Assembly: GCA_028873515.1 (NCBI GenBank)
Contig: JAGWIG010000007.1
Location: 21,698 to 85,697, forward strand
Source of the DNA: Pseudomonadota bacterium
GTDB taxonomy: Bacteria; Pseudomonadota; Gammaproteobacteria; Burkholderiales; REEB80
Direction: 5' to 3'
Length of the DNA: 64,000 nt
Numbering within the stretch: the stretch's first letter is position 1; every line of letters starts with the position of its first letter. Positions 46,812 through 55,661 of this stretch are shown here, in pieces. The notes beneath the pieces were generated by a model that did no database searches, was not told where the DNA came from, and was given only the letters and a program-made list of their open reading frames with translations. A program made the position numbers and the translations under genes.

Positions 46812-48845
46812 TCATACCTCAGTTACTTCACCTGCACCAAACAACAACTGCTTCATCATCTTCAGTTTATCGCGAAGTGTCGCAGCACGCTCAAATTCAA
46901 GATTCTTTGCTGCCGCCAGCATTTCCTTTTCAAGGTGCTTGATTTCTTTTGCAGCCTTCTTCTCATCCAGATTTTTTATTGCATTACGTGTTTTTTCCTG
47001 CCGATAATTCTCATTAGCAGTTTCAGCGTCGTATATTCCATCAATAATATCCTTGATGCGTTTGCTGATGCCACGTGGCGTAATTCCATTTTCCTTATTA
47101 AATATGATTTGTTTTGCCCGGCGCCTTTCAGTTTCATCAATTGCCTTTCTCATCGAATCAGTCATTTTGTCGGCATAAAGAATTGCCGTGCCATTCAGAT
47201 TTCTGGCGGCACGACCTATAGTCTGAATCAGTGATCTCGCTGAACGTAAAAACCCTTCCTTGTCTGCATCAAGAATGGCAACCAGTGAAACTTCCGGGAT
47301 ATCAAGCCCTTCCCTCAACAAATTGATGCCCACCAGTACATCGAATTCTCCCAAGCGTAAATCGCGAAGAATTTCAACACGTTCTACAGTATCAATATCC
47401 GAATGCAGATAACGTACCCGAATCCCATGTTCAAAAAAATACTCGGTCAGATCTTCTGCCATCCTCTTGGTCAATGTTGTCACTAAAACACGTTCCCCAG
47501 AAGCAACCCTCAACGCAATTTCTGACAAAAGATCATCTACCTGACTAATGGCCGGGCGTATTTCAATTCGCGGATCGACCAAACCTGTCGGCCGAACAAG
47601 CTGTTCAACCACCTGGGCTGAGTGTTCTTCCTCATAGACAGCAGGTGTTGCAGAAACAAAAACCGTCTGTCGCATTACCTTTTCGAATTCTTCAAATTTC
47701 AAGGGCCGGTTATCAATTGCTGAAGGGAGCCGAAAACCGTAATCCACCAAATTTTCCTTGCGGGCACGATCGCCTTTGTACATTCCGCCTATCTGGGGAA
47801 CTGTTACATGACTTTCATCAATGATCATGAGCGCATCAGGAGGCAGATAATCAATCAGCGTTGGGGGAGGTTCCCCTCGATGCCGCCCCGATAGGTGACG
47901 GGAATAATTTTCGATACCCTTGCAAAAGCCGAGTTCATTGAGCATTTCCAGATCGAACCGGGTACGCTGTTCAATACGCTGCAATTCCACCAGCTTGTTT
48001 TGCTCCTGAAAATGTATCATCCGATCCCGCAATTCTACCTTGATTGCCTCAATGGCACGCAATGTGGTTTCACGGGGAGTAACATAATGACTGGAAGGAT
48101 AAACCGTATAGCGTCCTACTCGCTGAAGTATATGTCCAGTAAGCGGGTCAAACATCATCAGGTTTTCAACATCATCATCAAACAGGCTGACTCGCAAGGC
48201 GTGTTCTGCATTTTCAGCAGGAAAGATATCAATGATATCGCCACGAACCCGAAAATTACCCCGTGAAAAATCCGTTTCATTTCTTTCATACTGCATCTGG
48301 ATCAGACGGCTGATGATTTCTCGCTGGGTAACATGATCCCCTTCATGGAGATGTAAAATCATCGCATGATAATCCACAGGATCACCAATGCCATAAATAG
48401 CAGAAACTGTCGCCACAATAATCGCATCCTTGCGCTCAAGAAGCGCCTTTGTTGCAGATAAGCGCATCTGCTCGATATGTTCATTAATCGATGAGTCTTT
48501 CTCAATAAACAGATCTCTGGAAGGAACATAGGCTTCAGGTTGATAATAATCATAATAAGAGACAAAATACTCGACTGCATTATGAGGAAAAAACTCACGC
48601 ATCTCGGAATACAACTGGGCAGCCAATGTCTTGTTTGGAGCCATGATCATTGCCGGGCGTCCAAGCCTCGCAATAACATTGGCTATGGTATAGGTCTTGC
48701 CTGAACCAGTTACACCAAGAAGCGTCTGAAATGAAAAGCCGCTTTCGATACCTTCGACAAGCTTGTCAATTGCCTGTGGCTGATCACCTGCTGGCAGAAA
48801 AGGTTGGAACAACTGATAAGGACTATTGGGAAAAGTAACAATCAC
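46812..48845 (-). CDS. uvrB: Excinuclease ABC subunit B
   Basis: 677 aa nucleotide-excision repair helicase-like protein. Visible features are Walker A GVTGSGKT near residue 45, the beta-hairpin [15 protein letters not shown], helicase motif DESH in [26 protein letters not shown], and the C-terminal UVR motif ([23 protein letters not shown]) that binds UvrC. The start codon appears to be GTG (48845) with AGGA upstream. It is divergent from the aminotransferase gene at 48924. Confidence 0.95.
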   Translation of the reverse strand: MIVTFPNSPYQLFQPFLPAGDQPQAIDKLVEGIESGFSFQTLLGVTGSGKTYTIANVIARLGRPAMIMAPNKTLAAQLYSEMREFFPHNAVEYFVSYYDYYQPEAYVPSRDLFIEKDSSINEHIEQMRLSATKALLERKDAIIVATVSAIYGIGDPVDYHAMILHLHEGDHVTQREIISRLIQMQYERNETDFSRGNFRVRGDIIDIFPAENAEHALRVSLFDDDVENLMMFDPLTGHILQRVGRYTVYPSSHYVTPRETTLRAIEAIKVELRDRMIHFQEQNKLVELQRIEQRTRFDLEMLNELGFCKGIENYSRHLSGRHRGEPPPTLIDYLPPDALMIIDESHVTVPQIGGMYKGDRARKENLVDYGFRLPSAIDNRPLKFEEFEKVMRQTVFVSATPAVYEEEHSAQVVEQLVRPTGLVDPRIEIRPAISQVDDLLSEIALRVASGERVLVTTLTKRMAEDLTEYFFEHGIRVRYLHSDIDTVERVEILRDLRLGEFDVLVGINLLREGLDIPEVSLVAILDADKEGFLRSARSLIQTIGRAARNLNGTAILYADKMTDSMRKAIDETERRRAKQIIFNKENGITPRGISKRIKDIIDGIYDAETANENYRQEKTRNAIKNLDEKKAAKEIKHLEKEMLAAAKNLEFERAATLRDKLKMMKQLLFGAGEVTEV

Positions 48846-48923
48846 AGGTAAAATATCCTGTTATACATGTCTGCGAATTATACCATGCGGACAAAGTAAC
48901 TTCATTTTTGCAAGGACAGGATT

Positions 48924-50117
48924 TTGGAGCTTTCACAGCGTGTACTGGCAATTAAGCCTTCTCCGACTTTAGCTGTTACCTCTCGCGCAGCGCAACTTAA
49001 ATCCCAGGGGCATGACATTATCAGTCTGGGTGCTGGAGAACCGGATTTCGATACCCCCGCCCATATCAAGCTGGCTGCCATTGAAGCCATTAATAAAGGT
49101 TATACCAAATATACAGATGTGGGGGGAACACCAGCGTTAAAGAACGCAGTAACTAACAAATTCAGACGTGAAAATAACGTCAGATATGAAACACGCCAAG
49201 TTCTTATATCCTGTGGAGGCAAACAGAGTTTCTTTAACCTTATACAAGCACTCATCAATCCTGGCGACGAGGCCATCATTCCTGCCCCATATTGGGTTTC
49301 ATATCCAGACATTGTGATCCTTGCAGGAGGAACCCCTGTCTTTATTGAAGCTGGAATCAAACAAAGTTTCAAAATAACTCCAGAGCAATTGGAAAGCAAA
49401 ATTACACCCCGCACGCGACTTATGGTTATCAACAGCCCATGTAATCCAAGTGGTGCGGTCTATTCTCTTGAAGAACTTAAAGCTCTGGGAGCGGTTCTCG
49501 CCCAACATCCTGAAATCGTTATCGCCAGCGATGACATGTATGAGCATGTCAATCTTTCTGGGCAACCGTTTGTTAATATATTAAACGCCTGCCCTAAGCT
49601 CTATGAGCGCACACTGCTCCTGAATGGTGTGTCAAAAGCCTATGCTATGACTGGATGGCGAATTGGTTATGCAGCAGGTCCTGAACAAATCATTACCGCC
49701 ATGACTAATGTACAATCACAAAGCACATCGAACCCCTGTTCAATTTCTCAGGTCGCGGCACACGCTGCCCTGGAAGGGCCACAGGACTGTATTGCCCCTA
49801 TGATTGAAGCGTTTAAAGCGCGCCATAGCTTTGTAGTAAATGCCCTAAACACAATCAAAGGAGTATTCTGCCTAGAATCCGGTGGCGCTTTTTATGCATT
49901 TCCTGATGTACATGAAGTCATAAACCAGCTCTATAAGGAAAAACGCCTGGCTGAGGCTAATGACATTGCCTTTTCCGAATTTCTTCTTGAAAAAGCAGAA
50001 GTTGCTGTCGTACCGGGATCAGCATTTGGCATGGAAGGTTATATTCGACTATCTTTTGCCACGTCAATGACCAATCTGGAAAAGGCACTCTCAAGGATTT
50101 CAAAAATTCTTTCCTGA
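48924..50117 (+). CDS. Aspartate/tyrosine-type aminotransferase (class I PLP)
   Basis: 397 aa. The N-terminus ELSQRVLAIKPSPTLAVTSRAAQLKSQGHDIISLGAGEPDFDTP is that of the Igamma aspartate aminotransferases (AspB/AatA-like). The PLP lysine lies in NGVSKAYAMTGWRIGYAAG and the substrate-binding Arg in YIRLSFATS. It catalyses transamination between aspartate and 2-oxoglutarate, perhaps also prephenate. The start codon is TTG at 48924 with AGGACAGGA just upstream. It is divergent from uvrB. Confidence 0.9.
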   Translation: MELSQRVLAIKPSPTLAVTSRAAQLKSQGHDIISLGAGEPDFDTPAHIKLAAIEAINKGYTKYTDVGGTPALKNAVTNKFRRENNVRYETRQVLISCGGKQSFFNLIQALINPGDEAIIPAPYWVSYPDIVILAGGTPVFIEAGIKQSFKITPEQLESKITPRTRLMVINSPCNPSGAVYSLEELKALGAVLAQHPEIVIASDDMYEHVNLSGQPFVNILNACPKLYERTLLLNGVSKAYAMTGWRIGYAAGPEQIITAMTNVQSQSTSNPCSISQVAAHAALEGPQDCIAPMIEAFKARHSFVVNALNTIKGVFCLESGGAFYAFPDVHEVINQLYKEKRLAEANDIAFSEFLLEKAEVAVVPGSAFGMEGYIRLSFATSMTNLEKALSRISKILS

Positions 50118-50182
50118 GAAACCAGCCACCTCTGGACTTGACCAATAATGCCAATATACGCATAATAGCCGCTTTCCAGCGA

Positions 50183-50258
50183 TCCCCGATAGCTCAGCTG
50201 GTAGAGCAGCGGACTGTTAATCCGCGTGTCGTTGGTTCGAGCCCAACTCGGGGAGCCA
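50183..50258 (+). tRNA. tRNA-Asn (anticodon GTT)
   Basis: A 76-base cloverleaf including an encoded CCA. The acceptor arms TCCCCGA/TCGGGGA pair perfectly. The D-arm GCTCAGCTGGTAGAGC is followed by the anticodon stem GCGGA/TCCGC with loop CTGTTAA, giving anticodon GTT, and the T-arm contains GGTTCGAGCC. It is the last clearly core feature before the accessory stretch, and a common integration site for islands. Confidence 0.97.
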
Positions 50259-51101
50259 AATAAAGTAGCAAAAACAGCATCTTATTTAATATCTAATTTT
50301 CCTTAATGCCTTACGTTACCCCTTGTTGGCACAGTTCACTGTGCCAGAATTGTGCCAGAATATCTCAATGACATTGTCATTACAGGACAACAAAAGATAT
50401 GCCAAAACGTAATGTACATAAGGCTCTTAAAAGAACTTAAATCCATTGCGCTAAACTTCATTACTACTAAATAGATTATGACAATCTCTAATTCAGACGT
50501 GTTGGCACAATAAGCTTCTTTGTAATGTGGCATTACTAGAACATCAAATAATATGGCAACTAAGTTTTGGTCTGGCACAATTTGGCACACTAAACTACCT
50601 GGACTATCCATCACGAATCAATGCATGAAGTGATGGGCCAAGCCTAAAAATCCAGCAGATAAAATGGCTATATGCAATCTGAGGTTGGAAACCAGGTTTC
50701 AACGGTACTTTGAAAGTGAGCCGTTTTGTGCAAAACATGGTTGTCAGACACCAAAAGCCAACCGCCCGTTGCGTGCAAAATAGGGTTGGACGATGAAAGT
50801 CCCAATGACAGCAATGCAGCGTTAAAAATAATTCAGGTTTAGAATTTCAATGAGTGCTTCGTGCCAGGAACGGACCCTCGTCCGTTTACAGAGTGGGCAA
50901 TCGAATAGCTGCTCGACTTTGAACCCCCCCTACCGCCTACACGTACTACTCGGCCGTAGCTGCCGGTGGCATCCAGATTGGCCTATGGCCAGTATGGCAT
51001 CATTACCGGCATAGGCACGGGATTTATCCCGAACACAGCTTTCACGAAATATGAAGTTTTATCTGCATCGTTTGGGGTGCCCAATTAAGTTAGGCCCTCT
51101 T
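50259..51101. other. Island edge: gene-free stretch with GGCACA repeats and gene remnants
   Basis: About 840 bases. Six GGCACA/TGTGCC words occur at 50327-50590, including a near-perfect 20-bp palindrome at 50327-50346. A degenerate copy of the small gene found at 54612 lies at 50604-50656. Around 50996-51035 one frame reads IITGIGTGFIPNT, resembling a cysteine synthase segment, but this is short. No intact gene is supported. Confidence 0.6.
50327..50590. repeat. Cluster of GGCACA/TGTGCC words next to tRNA-Asn
   Basis: The word TGGCAC or its complement occurs at 50327, 50340, 50351, 50502, 50572 and 50582. The first two form an inverted repeat with 9-base arms around two bases. Spaced short repeats beside a tRNA 3' end are reminiscent of integrase or excisionase arm sites. 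That role is inferred, because no integrase gene remains. Confidence 0.5.
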
Positions 51102-51686
51102 ATGCAGCAGCACGATCACGATGATGATCTTGATAACGATGACGACATCGATGAAAATGAGCTTGGGGAAATACCTGTTCAACTGGGGGACAATATGCAA
51201 AGTGATGATGAGCCAGAATACACAATTACCATTGAGTACGACAATTTCTTGACGCGCTTCGATCTCGATGAAATACTGTCTTCCATTGACCGAATCATCG
51301 AGGATGAACTGTTTTCAAGATTTAACCCAGAGTTTCATCTTTTTTTTCCCAAATATTACAAATTTCCCTATTGGTATCGCGATACGCCAGAGTTCTCTTA
51401 TGTTGGGATAACGGGCGTTGATCACGGCTCGATAATTCTCACGGTGTTGGCGTCAGCCGCTGTCGTACACTACGTAGCAACTCGTTTCAAGAAGGGTGTT
51501 GATAAAAGTCTGCTGGCCGAAGAGCTTGAGCGTTCAGGACAATTGTCAGGAGATTTATTTGGTCCCATTCTATCTCGAATCAATGACTGGGCGGAAAAGT
51601 ATGTTCCGAAACAGCAAGAACTAGGTGGCAAGGTCAAGAAGGTAAGAGTGGAGCGGAAGCGCAAAAATAAACCACCACAGATCTAA
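51102..51686 (+). CDS. Hypothetical protein with acidic N-terminus and one hydrophobic segment
   Basis: 194 aa from the ATG at 51102; an in-frame ATG at 51051 would extend it by 17 residues, and neither has a strong ribosome site. I do not recognise the family. Residues 1-45 are very acidic (HDHDDDLDNDDDIDENE). A middle region is rich in aromatics (FSRFNPEFHLFFPKYYKFPYWY). A hydrophobic stretch (SIILTVLASAAVVHYVA, about 110-126) could be a membrane helix. The tail is strongly basic (KVKKVRVERKRKNK). A terminator follows at 51708, so it appears to be its own transcription unit inside the island. Confidence 0.55.
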   Translation: MQQHDHDDDLDNDDDIDENELGEIPVQLGDNMQSDDEPEYTITIEYDNFLTRFDLDEILSSIDRIIEDELFSRFNPEFHLFFPKYYKFPYWYRDTPEFSYVGITGVDHGSIILTVLASAAVVHYVATRFKKGVDKSLLAEELERSGQLSGDLFGPILSRINDWAEKYVPKQQELGGKVKKVRVERKRKNKPPQI

Positions 51687-51707
51687 CCATCACTCTGAAT
51701 GGGCCTG

Positions 51708-51732
51708 CGAGAAGCTATACTTCTCGGTTTTC
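51708..51732 (+). terminator. Rho-independent terminator after the acidic hypothetical gene
   Basis: CGAGAAG, loop CTATA and CTTCTCG form a perfect 7-bp stem followed by GTTTT, about 20 bases after the stop codon at 51686. Confidence 0.75.
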
Positions 51733-52022
51733 TGTCCGCTTCCCGGTCATAGCCGTCAAGTGGTAGAGTACTGTCGAAAGGCAGAATTGGCGTGCATTCT
51801 AGATAATTAGACTGCATGGCGTCTACTGGCTCGTGGGTGATTCAGGAACCTCCTCAAATCTTAGAGTGACTCAGCTTTATGTAGTAACATAGGTATACCT
51901 GACTTACTGCGCCCGAGAAAATGTATGAGGATTAAAAAAACCTGTGAATGCCAGCCAGAAAGGTGTATGCGAATTTTCTATATGTTAATTTCAGCGAAGT
52001 TGATGGAGTTAGGAGCTTAGTT
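51733..52022. other. Non-coding stretch before the HEPN-type gene pair
   Basis: About 290 bases. It includes a short CATAGCCGTCA word near 51750 that recurs near 57920 in another non-coding part of the island. The promoter of the following two-gene unit should lie here. Confidence 0.4.
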
Positions 52023-52577
52023 ATGAACCGAACTGATTTTGATGAATTTGTGCAACGTCAGCATACCAAGCAACAGAAAGAGAAGGAGCTTGATCCCAAA
52101 AAGAAACTTAGGGATTGGCTTGAACATCTCGGTTCACTGTATTCCCAAATCAAAAAATTTATGAAGAGTTATCTTGATAGCGGAGATGCGAAAATAGAAT
52201 TCCGAAAAATTCAACTAAATGAGGAGTTCATTGGGCTTTATGATGCCGACCAATTGGTCCTGACGATTGGCCGTTCGGTGGTGACCTTCACACCCATCGG
52301 CACAATGTTAATTGGCTTAAAAGGGCGCGTCGACGTCCAAGGAGCGCGCGGGCAAGCACGACTCAGCTTAGTTAATAAGCAGGTGAATTCCGCGCACCAA
52401 CTCATTCGCGTGACGGTATCAGTGGCCGGTGAGGCAAAGAAAAAATCGTCATCGCCTGATGAAATAAAGGAAATTGAGTGGACTTGGAAAATATTCACCG
52501 CCCCCCCGCAGATGAAATTCATAGACCTAACTCAAGAAGCGTTCTTTGACATGATTCTGTCAATTGCTGATGCCTAA
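52023..52577 (+). CDS. Hypothetical protein, first gene of a two-gene unit with a HEPN-like partner
   Basis: 184 aa. I chose the ATG at 52023 because AGGAG lies seven bases upstream. An in-frame ATG at 51948 lacks such a site. I do not recognise a domain. Residues 1-60 are charged and probably helical (QRQHTKQQKEKELDPKKKLRDWLEHLGSLYSQIKKFMKSY). About 60-160 is predicted beta-rich (IGLYDADQLVLTIGRSVVTFTPIGTMLIGLKGRVDVQG). The gene overlaps the next by eight bases, so the two are translated together. It could be an antitoxin, sensor or partner of the HEPN-like protein, by analogy with other coupled pairs. Confidence 0.6.
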   Translation: MNRTDFDEFVQRQHTKQQKEKELDPKKKLRDWLEHLGSLYSQIKKFMKSYLDSGDAKIEFRKIQLNEEFIGLYDADQLVLTIGRSVVTFTPIGTMLIGLKGRVDVQGARGQARLSLVNKQVNSAHQLIRVTVSVAGEAKKKSSSPDEIKEIEWTWKIFTAPPQMKFIDLTQEAFFDMILSIADA

Positions 52578-53091
52578 ACAAAATACTCAACCACCTCCTC
52601 TAGAAGACATTGCCAATTATCATAAGGATGTAGAGAAATCTTTGCGTCTGTATTTTTCATCAAGTAATCCTGACTACTCAGCTCGGTTTGCAACTTATCT
52701 ATTAACTGAGGTGGCCGATGAGTTAAAAAATAGAATAAATGAAACTGATATTCGATCTTCGCTAACGGTTATGGCTCTCATCGAGGCTGCGTTCTATCTA
52801 GACTATAACGAGCGCTGTAAAAAAAAGGGGGCCGATAATTTATCAGTAGAATTCCGCAAAATATTCAGGAAAAGGAGTGGCAAGGCTAGGTTGGATAAGG
52901 ACATTTTAGAGGGATGGCGTAAGTATATTGATCCATCGATGGGCAAGTATATTAGCCAGCTACGTGGTATGTTCAAATATAGACATTGGATAGCCCACGG
53001 AAGATATTGGCAACCCGATAATAAATTCGACTTTCAATCCATTTACCTTCTGGCCGTCACAGTTTTGACCAATTTCCCATTAATGGGATGA
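52570..53091 (+). CDS. HEPN-like domain protein (candidate ribonuclease)
   Basis: 173 aa, mostly alpha-helical. Residues 138-143 read RHWIAH, the RX4H motif of HEPN ribonucleases, set in a typical context (FKYRHWIAHGRYW). The preceding helices (LTVMALIEAAFYLDYNERC) fit the HEPN four-helix bundle. HEPN proteins act in toxin-antitoxin, abortive infection and RNA-targeting defence systems. The ATG at 52570 overlaps the stop of the upstream gene. The exact family is not recognised. Assignment rests on the motif and helical content. Confidence 0.6.
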   Translation: MPKQNTQPPPLEDIANYHKDVEKSLRLYFSSSNPDYSARFATYLLTEVADELKNRINETDIRSSLTVMALIEAAFYLDYNERCKKKGADNLSVEFRKIFRKRSGKARLDKDILEGWRKYIDPSMGKYISQLRGMFKYRHWIAHGRYWQPDNKFDFQSIYLLAVTVLTNFPLMG

Positions 53092-53666
53092 AGTTGCTGC
53101 TGGTTAGCGAATCCGGTAACGGAGACATTTGCTAACGCGGGCATAACGACTCCTCCATGAAATACTGAAACGGCTGACAATGGCCGAAAATCCGCCAAAT
53201 CCGTGGTTGCAGGCTGCGCTATATTGCGTCTGTTATGTGGACATTAAGATGGAGTGAGCCTTACTTCTGCTTTGTGTTCCAATGCGGACTTTTATTGGCA
53301 CGATACTGTATGTCCGTTATGCCCGACCTGCTGCTGCCCCTAAGTAGCCACACTGGGCGGGGCTGCTCCACTCGGATACCTGCCGTTGAACCAACGCTGC
53401 CTTAAACGGCCGGAATGGGTCGGTTGCTGTCGCTAGGTGACGACAACTGAATGTCTTTTGTCAGTCTAAAGCAGGCCTTGCTCCACTGGTTCAATTCCGA
53501 CCTATTGGAGTTTCGAGGAAGATGCGCACAAAACGCTGATTCCAACCTGGACATTCAGCCGAATCAGCCTCTGAAATCTCCCCCTATCCAACCTTGGAAT
53601 GCAAATAGCCGATAAAATTAGATGATTTATTTTAAAGTTAAAAATTGCTTTCTTATGCCCACCCAT
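53092..53666. other. Long non-coding stretch in the island
   Basis: About 575 bases, more GC-rich than the flanking genes, with no supported gene. It contains a short inverted pair GTTAGC (53103) / GCTAAC (53131) and strings such as GGGTCGGTTGCTGTCG that resemble non-coding debris common in accessory regions. It lies between the HEPN-type unit and a convergent gene. Confidence 0.4.
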
Positions 53667-54377
53667 TTAATAAGACCGAACCCAGTCACTAATTAACTTT
53701 ACGTACTCCGGCTTGCCCATCCGCTCAGGATGTCCGGCCACAAGAAGACGAAGATTATCAGTCCAGGCTGTTTTACAAATTCGATCCCACCAGCCAAGCT
53801 TTTTATTCCTACACATAACCCAGTTGTCCCGAGAAGTAATTTCCTGAACGGTTCCTTCAAAAGCTACTGGCACTTCTTCAAGCATTTCAGGGAATAAACT
53901 ATACGTATAGAAAACCAGGGTCTTTGGTTTGATAAGTTCAACTTCTTTCCAGAATACTCCTAACTTTAATATGCAACTCTCAGCCATTACTGGTGTTGTT
54001 TCATCGGTTGAAGGTTCACCATCTTCTACATTCGTACATTTGATTAAATTAGTCATGGCAATTGAATCCTTTGCGCTATCACCATACAATACTTCAGCAA
54101 TCTCTCTCGTATAGCGCCAATAAGGCCAGGGCTGTCTCCAGTATTCACTAACCACATTAACAGGATCAATTATATTAGAAGAAGGTGGTACTTCCACTGG
54201 TGTTCCTCGATGGGGTTTACCAACAAACAGGACTTTCTCAGTAGTGCTTGAAAATTTGGGGCCTATCAACCACGGTAATAATGGATGCTTTAATTTAGCA
54301 TCACATTTTTCACAGGTGGCATTTCGTGGAATGGACAGTTCATTTTCAAACAAAGCTATAATAGCTTTACGAGTCAT
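53667..54377 (-). CDS. Uracil-DNA-glycosylase-superfamily-like protein
   Basis: 236 aa from the ATG at 54377, which has GGAG seven bases upstream. Two N-terminal cysteines (CEKCD) precede VLFVGKPHRG. Next come TNLIKCTN, then a Cys in MAESCILKLGVFWKEVELIKPKTLVFYT and finally VAGHPERMG. This order resembles family 4/5 uracil-DNA glycosylases (VGEAPG, NxVKCRP, C...L..QI..I.P..I..LG, HPS). The catalytic motif is divergent, so enzymatic activity is uncertain. It is a single gene in the island, convergent with the HEPN unit. Confidence 0.45.
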   Translation of the reverse strand: MTRKAIIALFENELSIPRNATCEKCDAKLKHPLLPWLIGPKFSSTTEKVLFVGKPHRGTPVEVPPSSNIIDPVNVVSEYWRQPWPYWRYTREIAEVLYGDSAKDSIAMTNLIKCTNVEDGEPSTDETTPVMAESCILKLGVFWKEVELIKPKTLVFYTYSLFPEMLEEVPVAFEGTVQEITSRDNWVMCRNKKLGWWDRICKTAWTDNLRLLVAGHPERMGKPEYVKLISDWVRSY

Positions 54378-54611
54378 ATTATTACTCCATATACATAAGA
54401 TTAACGGGCCGTATCTTTTGAAATCATACCACTTGCTCATAGCAAGTATAATTTTCACCAGAAAAATCAAATCATTCGGGCTATTATTTAAAATTATCCC
54501 CTCATGAAAACTGGCTTCCTCTCAGCCAGACTCGGGATTCATCACTTTTTTTTGTTTAACCTTTAAGGAAGCCGTCAAAATACGTATTCGTTCTGGGCTA
54601 TCCATCACAAA

Positions 54612-54749
54612 TCAACGCATGAAGTGATGGATCACGCCGATCAAGGCGGCCAGGCTGCCAAGCCTAAAAGTCCAGCGCATGAAGAAACGAATGATGCCTG
54701 CAACCAGATCTGCTGCAAGTGCTGCCCAAAAAGTTTTAAAGAATGACAT
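54612..54749 (-). CDS. Small 45-aa membrane protein gene upstream-copy of a repeated unit
   Basis: The ATG at 54749 is preceded by AAAGGAAG and opens a 45-codon frame reading MSFFKTFWAALAADLVAG at its start and ending HHFMR. It is hydrophobic and basic, a probable single-span peptide. It lies downstream of ardC on the same strand. A degenerate copy of its 3' half is found at 50604-50656. The function is unknown. Confidence 0.5.
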   Translation of the reverse strand: MSFFKTFWAALAADLVAGIIRFFMRWTFRLGSLAALIGVIHHFMR

Positions 54750-54772
54750 GGTATGACTTCCTTTCAAAGATA

Positions 54773-54793
54773 AGCCGGGGGTTTTCCCCGGCT
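54773..54793 (-). promoter_or_regulatory. Strong hairpin between ardC and the small membrane-protein gene
   Basis: AGCCGGGG and CCCCGGCT pair perfectly around a five-base loop. It sits 8 bases after the ardC stop and 24 bases before the next start on the minus strand. No T-run follows, so it may be an mRNA 3' stabiliser or an attenuator rather than a full terminator. Confidence 0.55.
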
Positions 54794-54800
54794 GTTGTGG

Positions 54801-55661
54801 TCAGGCTGCCTGCTGTTCTGCTACAAGATTCATGATGTATTGATGGGCCTTGCTGGCGTGGCTTGCTGCCGTGAAGATGGCGCGTTTATCATTTTTCAGG
54901 ACGGTAAGCCATGAATCGATATAGCTGGCATGGTTGGGGATCATGGTGCCGATAAAGCCCAGTTCCGCATTCAGGAAGGCGCTGCCCAGCTCGGCCACCA
55001 GTTCTTCAAAGGCGTAACTATCTGATCCGAACCTCCCGCTAAAATCGCGGTTTAACCGATGTTCGGCTCCTGTCCAGTGGGTCAGTTCATGCAAGGCGAC
55101 GGAATAAAACTCTTTCACGTCTGCAAACCGGGTGCGCTCCGGCAAATAGATTTCATCAGTCAATGGCCGGTAGTAAGCCTTCTGCCGTGCTTCCTTAATG
55201 ACGGCCCCTGATGCCTTGAGTATCTGTTCGGCGCTCTCAATCTGCTGAACTTCTCCCTTTGGTGCATCCGGTTGGAGCTTCCCTATTCCGTCAACCTGGT
55301 CAAGATTGAAGAGCCAGAAGGGTGAAGCCATGGGGATCTTTTTTTCTTCTTCGGTATCCTTGTCCTCAATTTCCAGCATCTTGAAGAAGACACACATCAC
55401 GCCTTTTTCACCCTTGCGAACCATGCCGCCCAGTTCTGCCGCCTGCTTGAAGGTCAACCATTGATTGCTTGCGTATCCAGCCTGCCGGGCTGCACTCCAT
55501 AACAGCAAGACGTTAATCCCGTTATATGGGGCCCTGGTCTTGAAGTTAACCGGCATGCCCTTACCGGTTTCCTTCTCCCAGTGGATACCGTTACCCAGTT
55601 GTCCAGCCTCGATCACTTCAATGATTGAATGGGTGACTTGCTGGTAAATGTCCGTTTTCAT
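54801..55661 (-). CDS. ardC: ArdC-family antirestriction protein
   Basis: 286 aa from the ATG at 55661 (AGGAAGGGAAG upstream). The N-terminal part (residues 1-125; YQQVTHSIIEVIEAG, PVNFKTRAPYNGINVLLLW, GEKGVMCVFFK) is the ssDNA-binding ArdC domain. The C-terminal part is a metallopeptidase with HELTH (HExxH) in VALHELTHWTGAEHRL and a downstream Glu in YAFEELVAELGSAFL. ArdC proteins of conjugative elements protect incoming DNA from type I restriction. Its presence marks this stretch as derived from a plasmid or integrative conjugative element. Confidence 0.9.
   Translation of the reverse strand: MKTDIYQQVTHSIIEVIEAGQLGNGIHWEKETGKGMPVNFKTRAPYNGINVLLLWSAARQAGYASNQWLTFKQAAELGGMVRKGEKGVMCVFFKMLEIEDKDTEEEKKIPMASPFWLFNLDQVDGIGKLQPDAPKGEVQQIESAEQILKASGAVIKEARQKAYYRPLTDEIYLPERTRFADVKEFYSVALHELTHWTGAEHRLNRDFSGRFGSDSYAFEELVAELGSAFLNAELGFIGTMIPNHASYIDSWLTVLKNDKRAIFTAASHASKAHQYIMNLVAEQQAA

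Noticed and set aside
50336..50614. A 92-codon minus-strand frame in the repeat-rich region beside tRNA-Asn
   Set aside because: It spans the GGCACA repeat cluster, has no ribosome site I can support, and shows no resemblance to an integrase or other known family.
50996..51035. Cysteine-synthase-like peptide IITGIGTGFIPNT
   Set aside because: About 13 residues only, with no continuing similarity on either side. Too short to call a gene remnant with confidence.
53103..53136. GTTAGC/GCTAAC inverted pair resembling an integron attC site
   Set aside because: The core sites do not match the RYYYAAC/GTTRRRY consensus fully and no integron integrase or cassette array is present.
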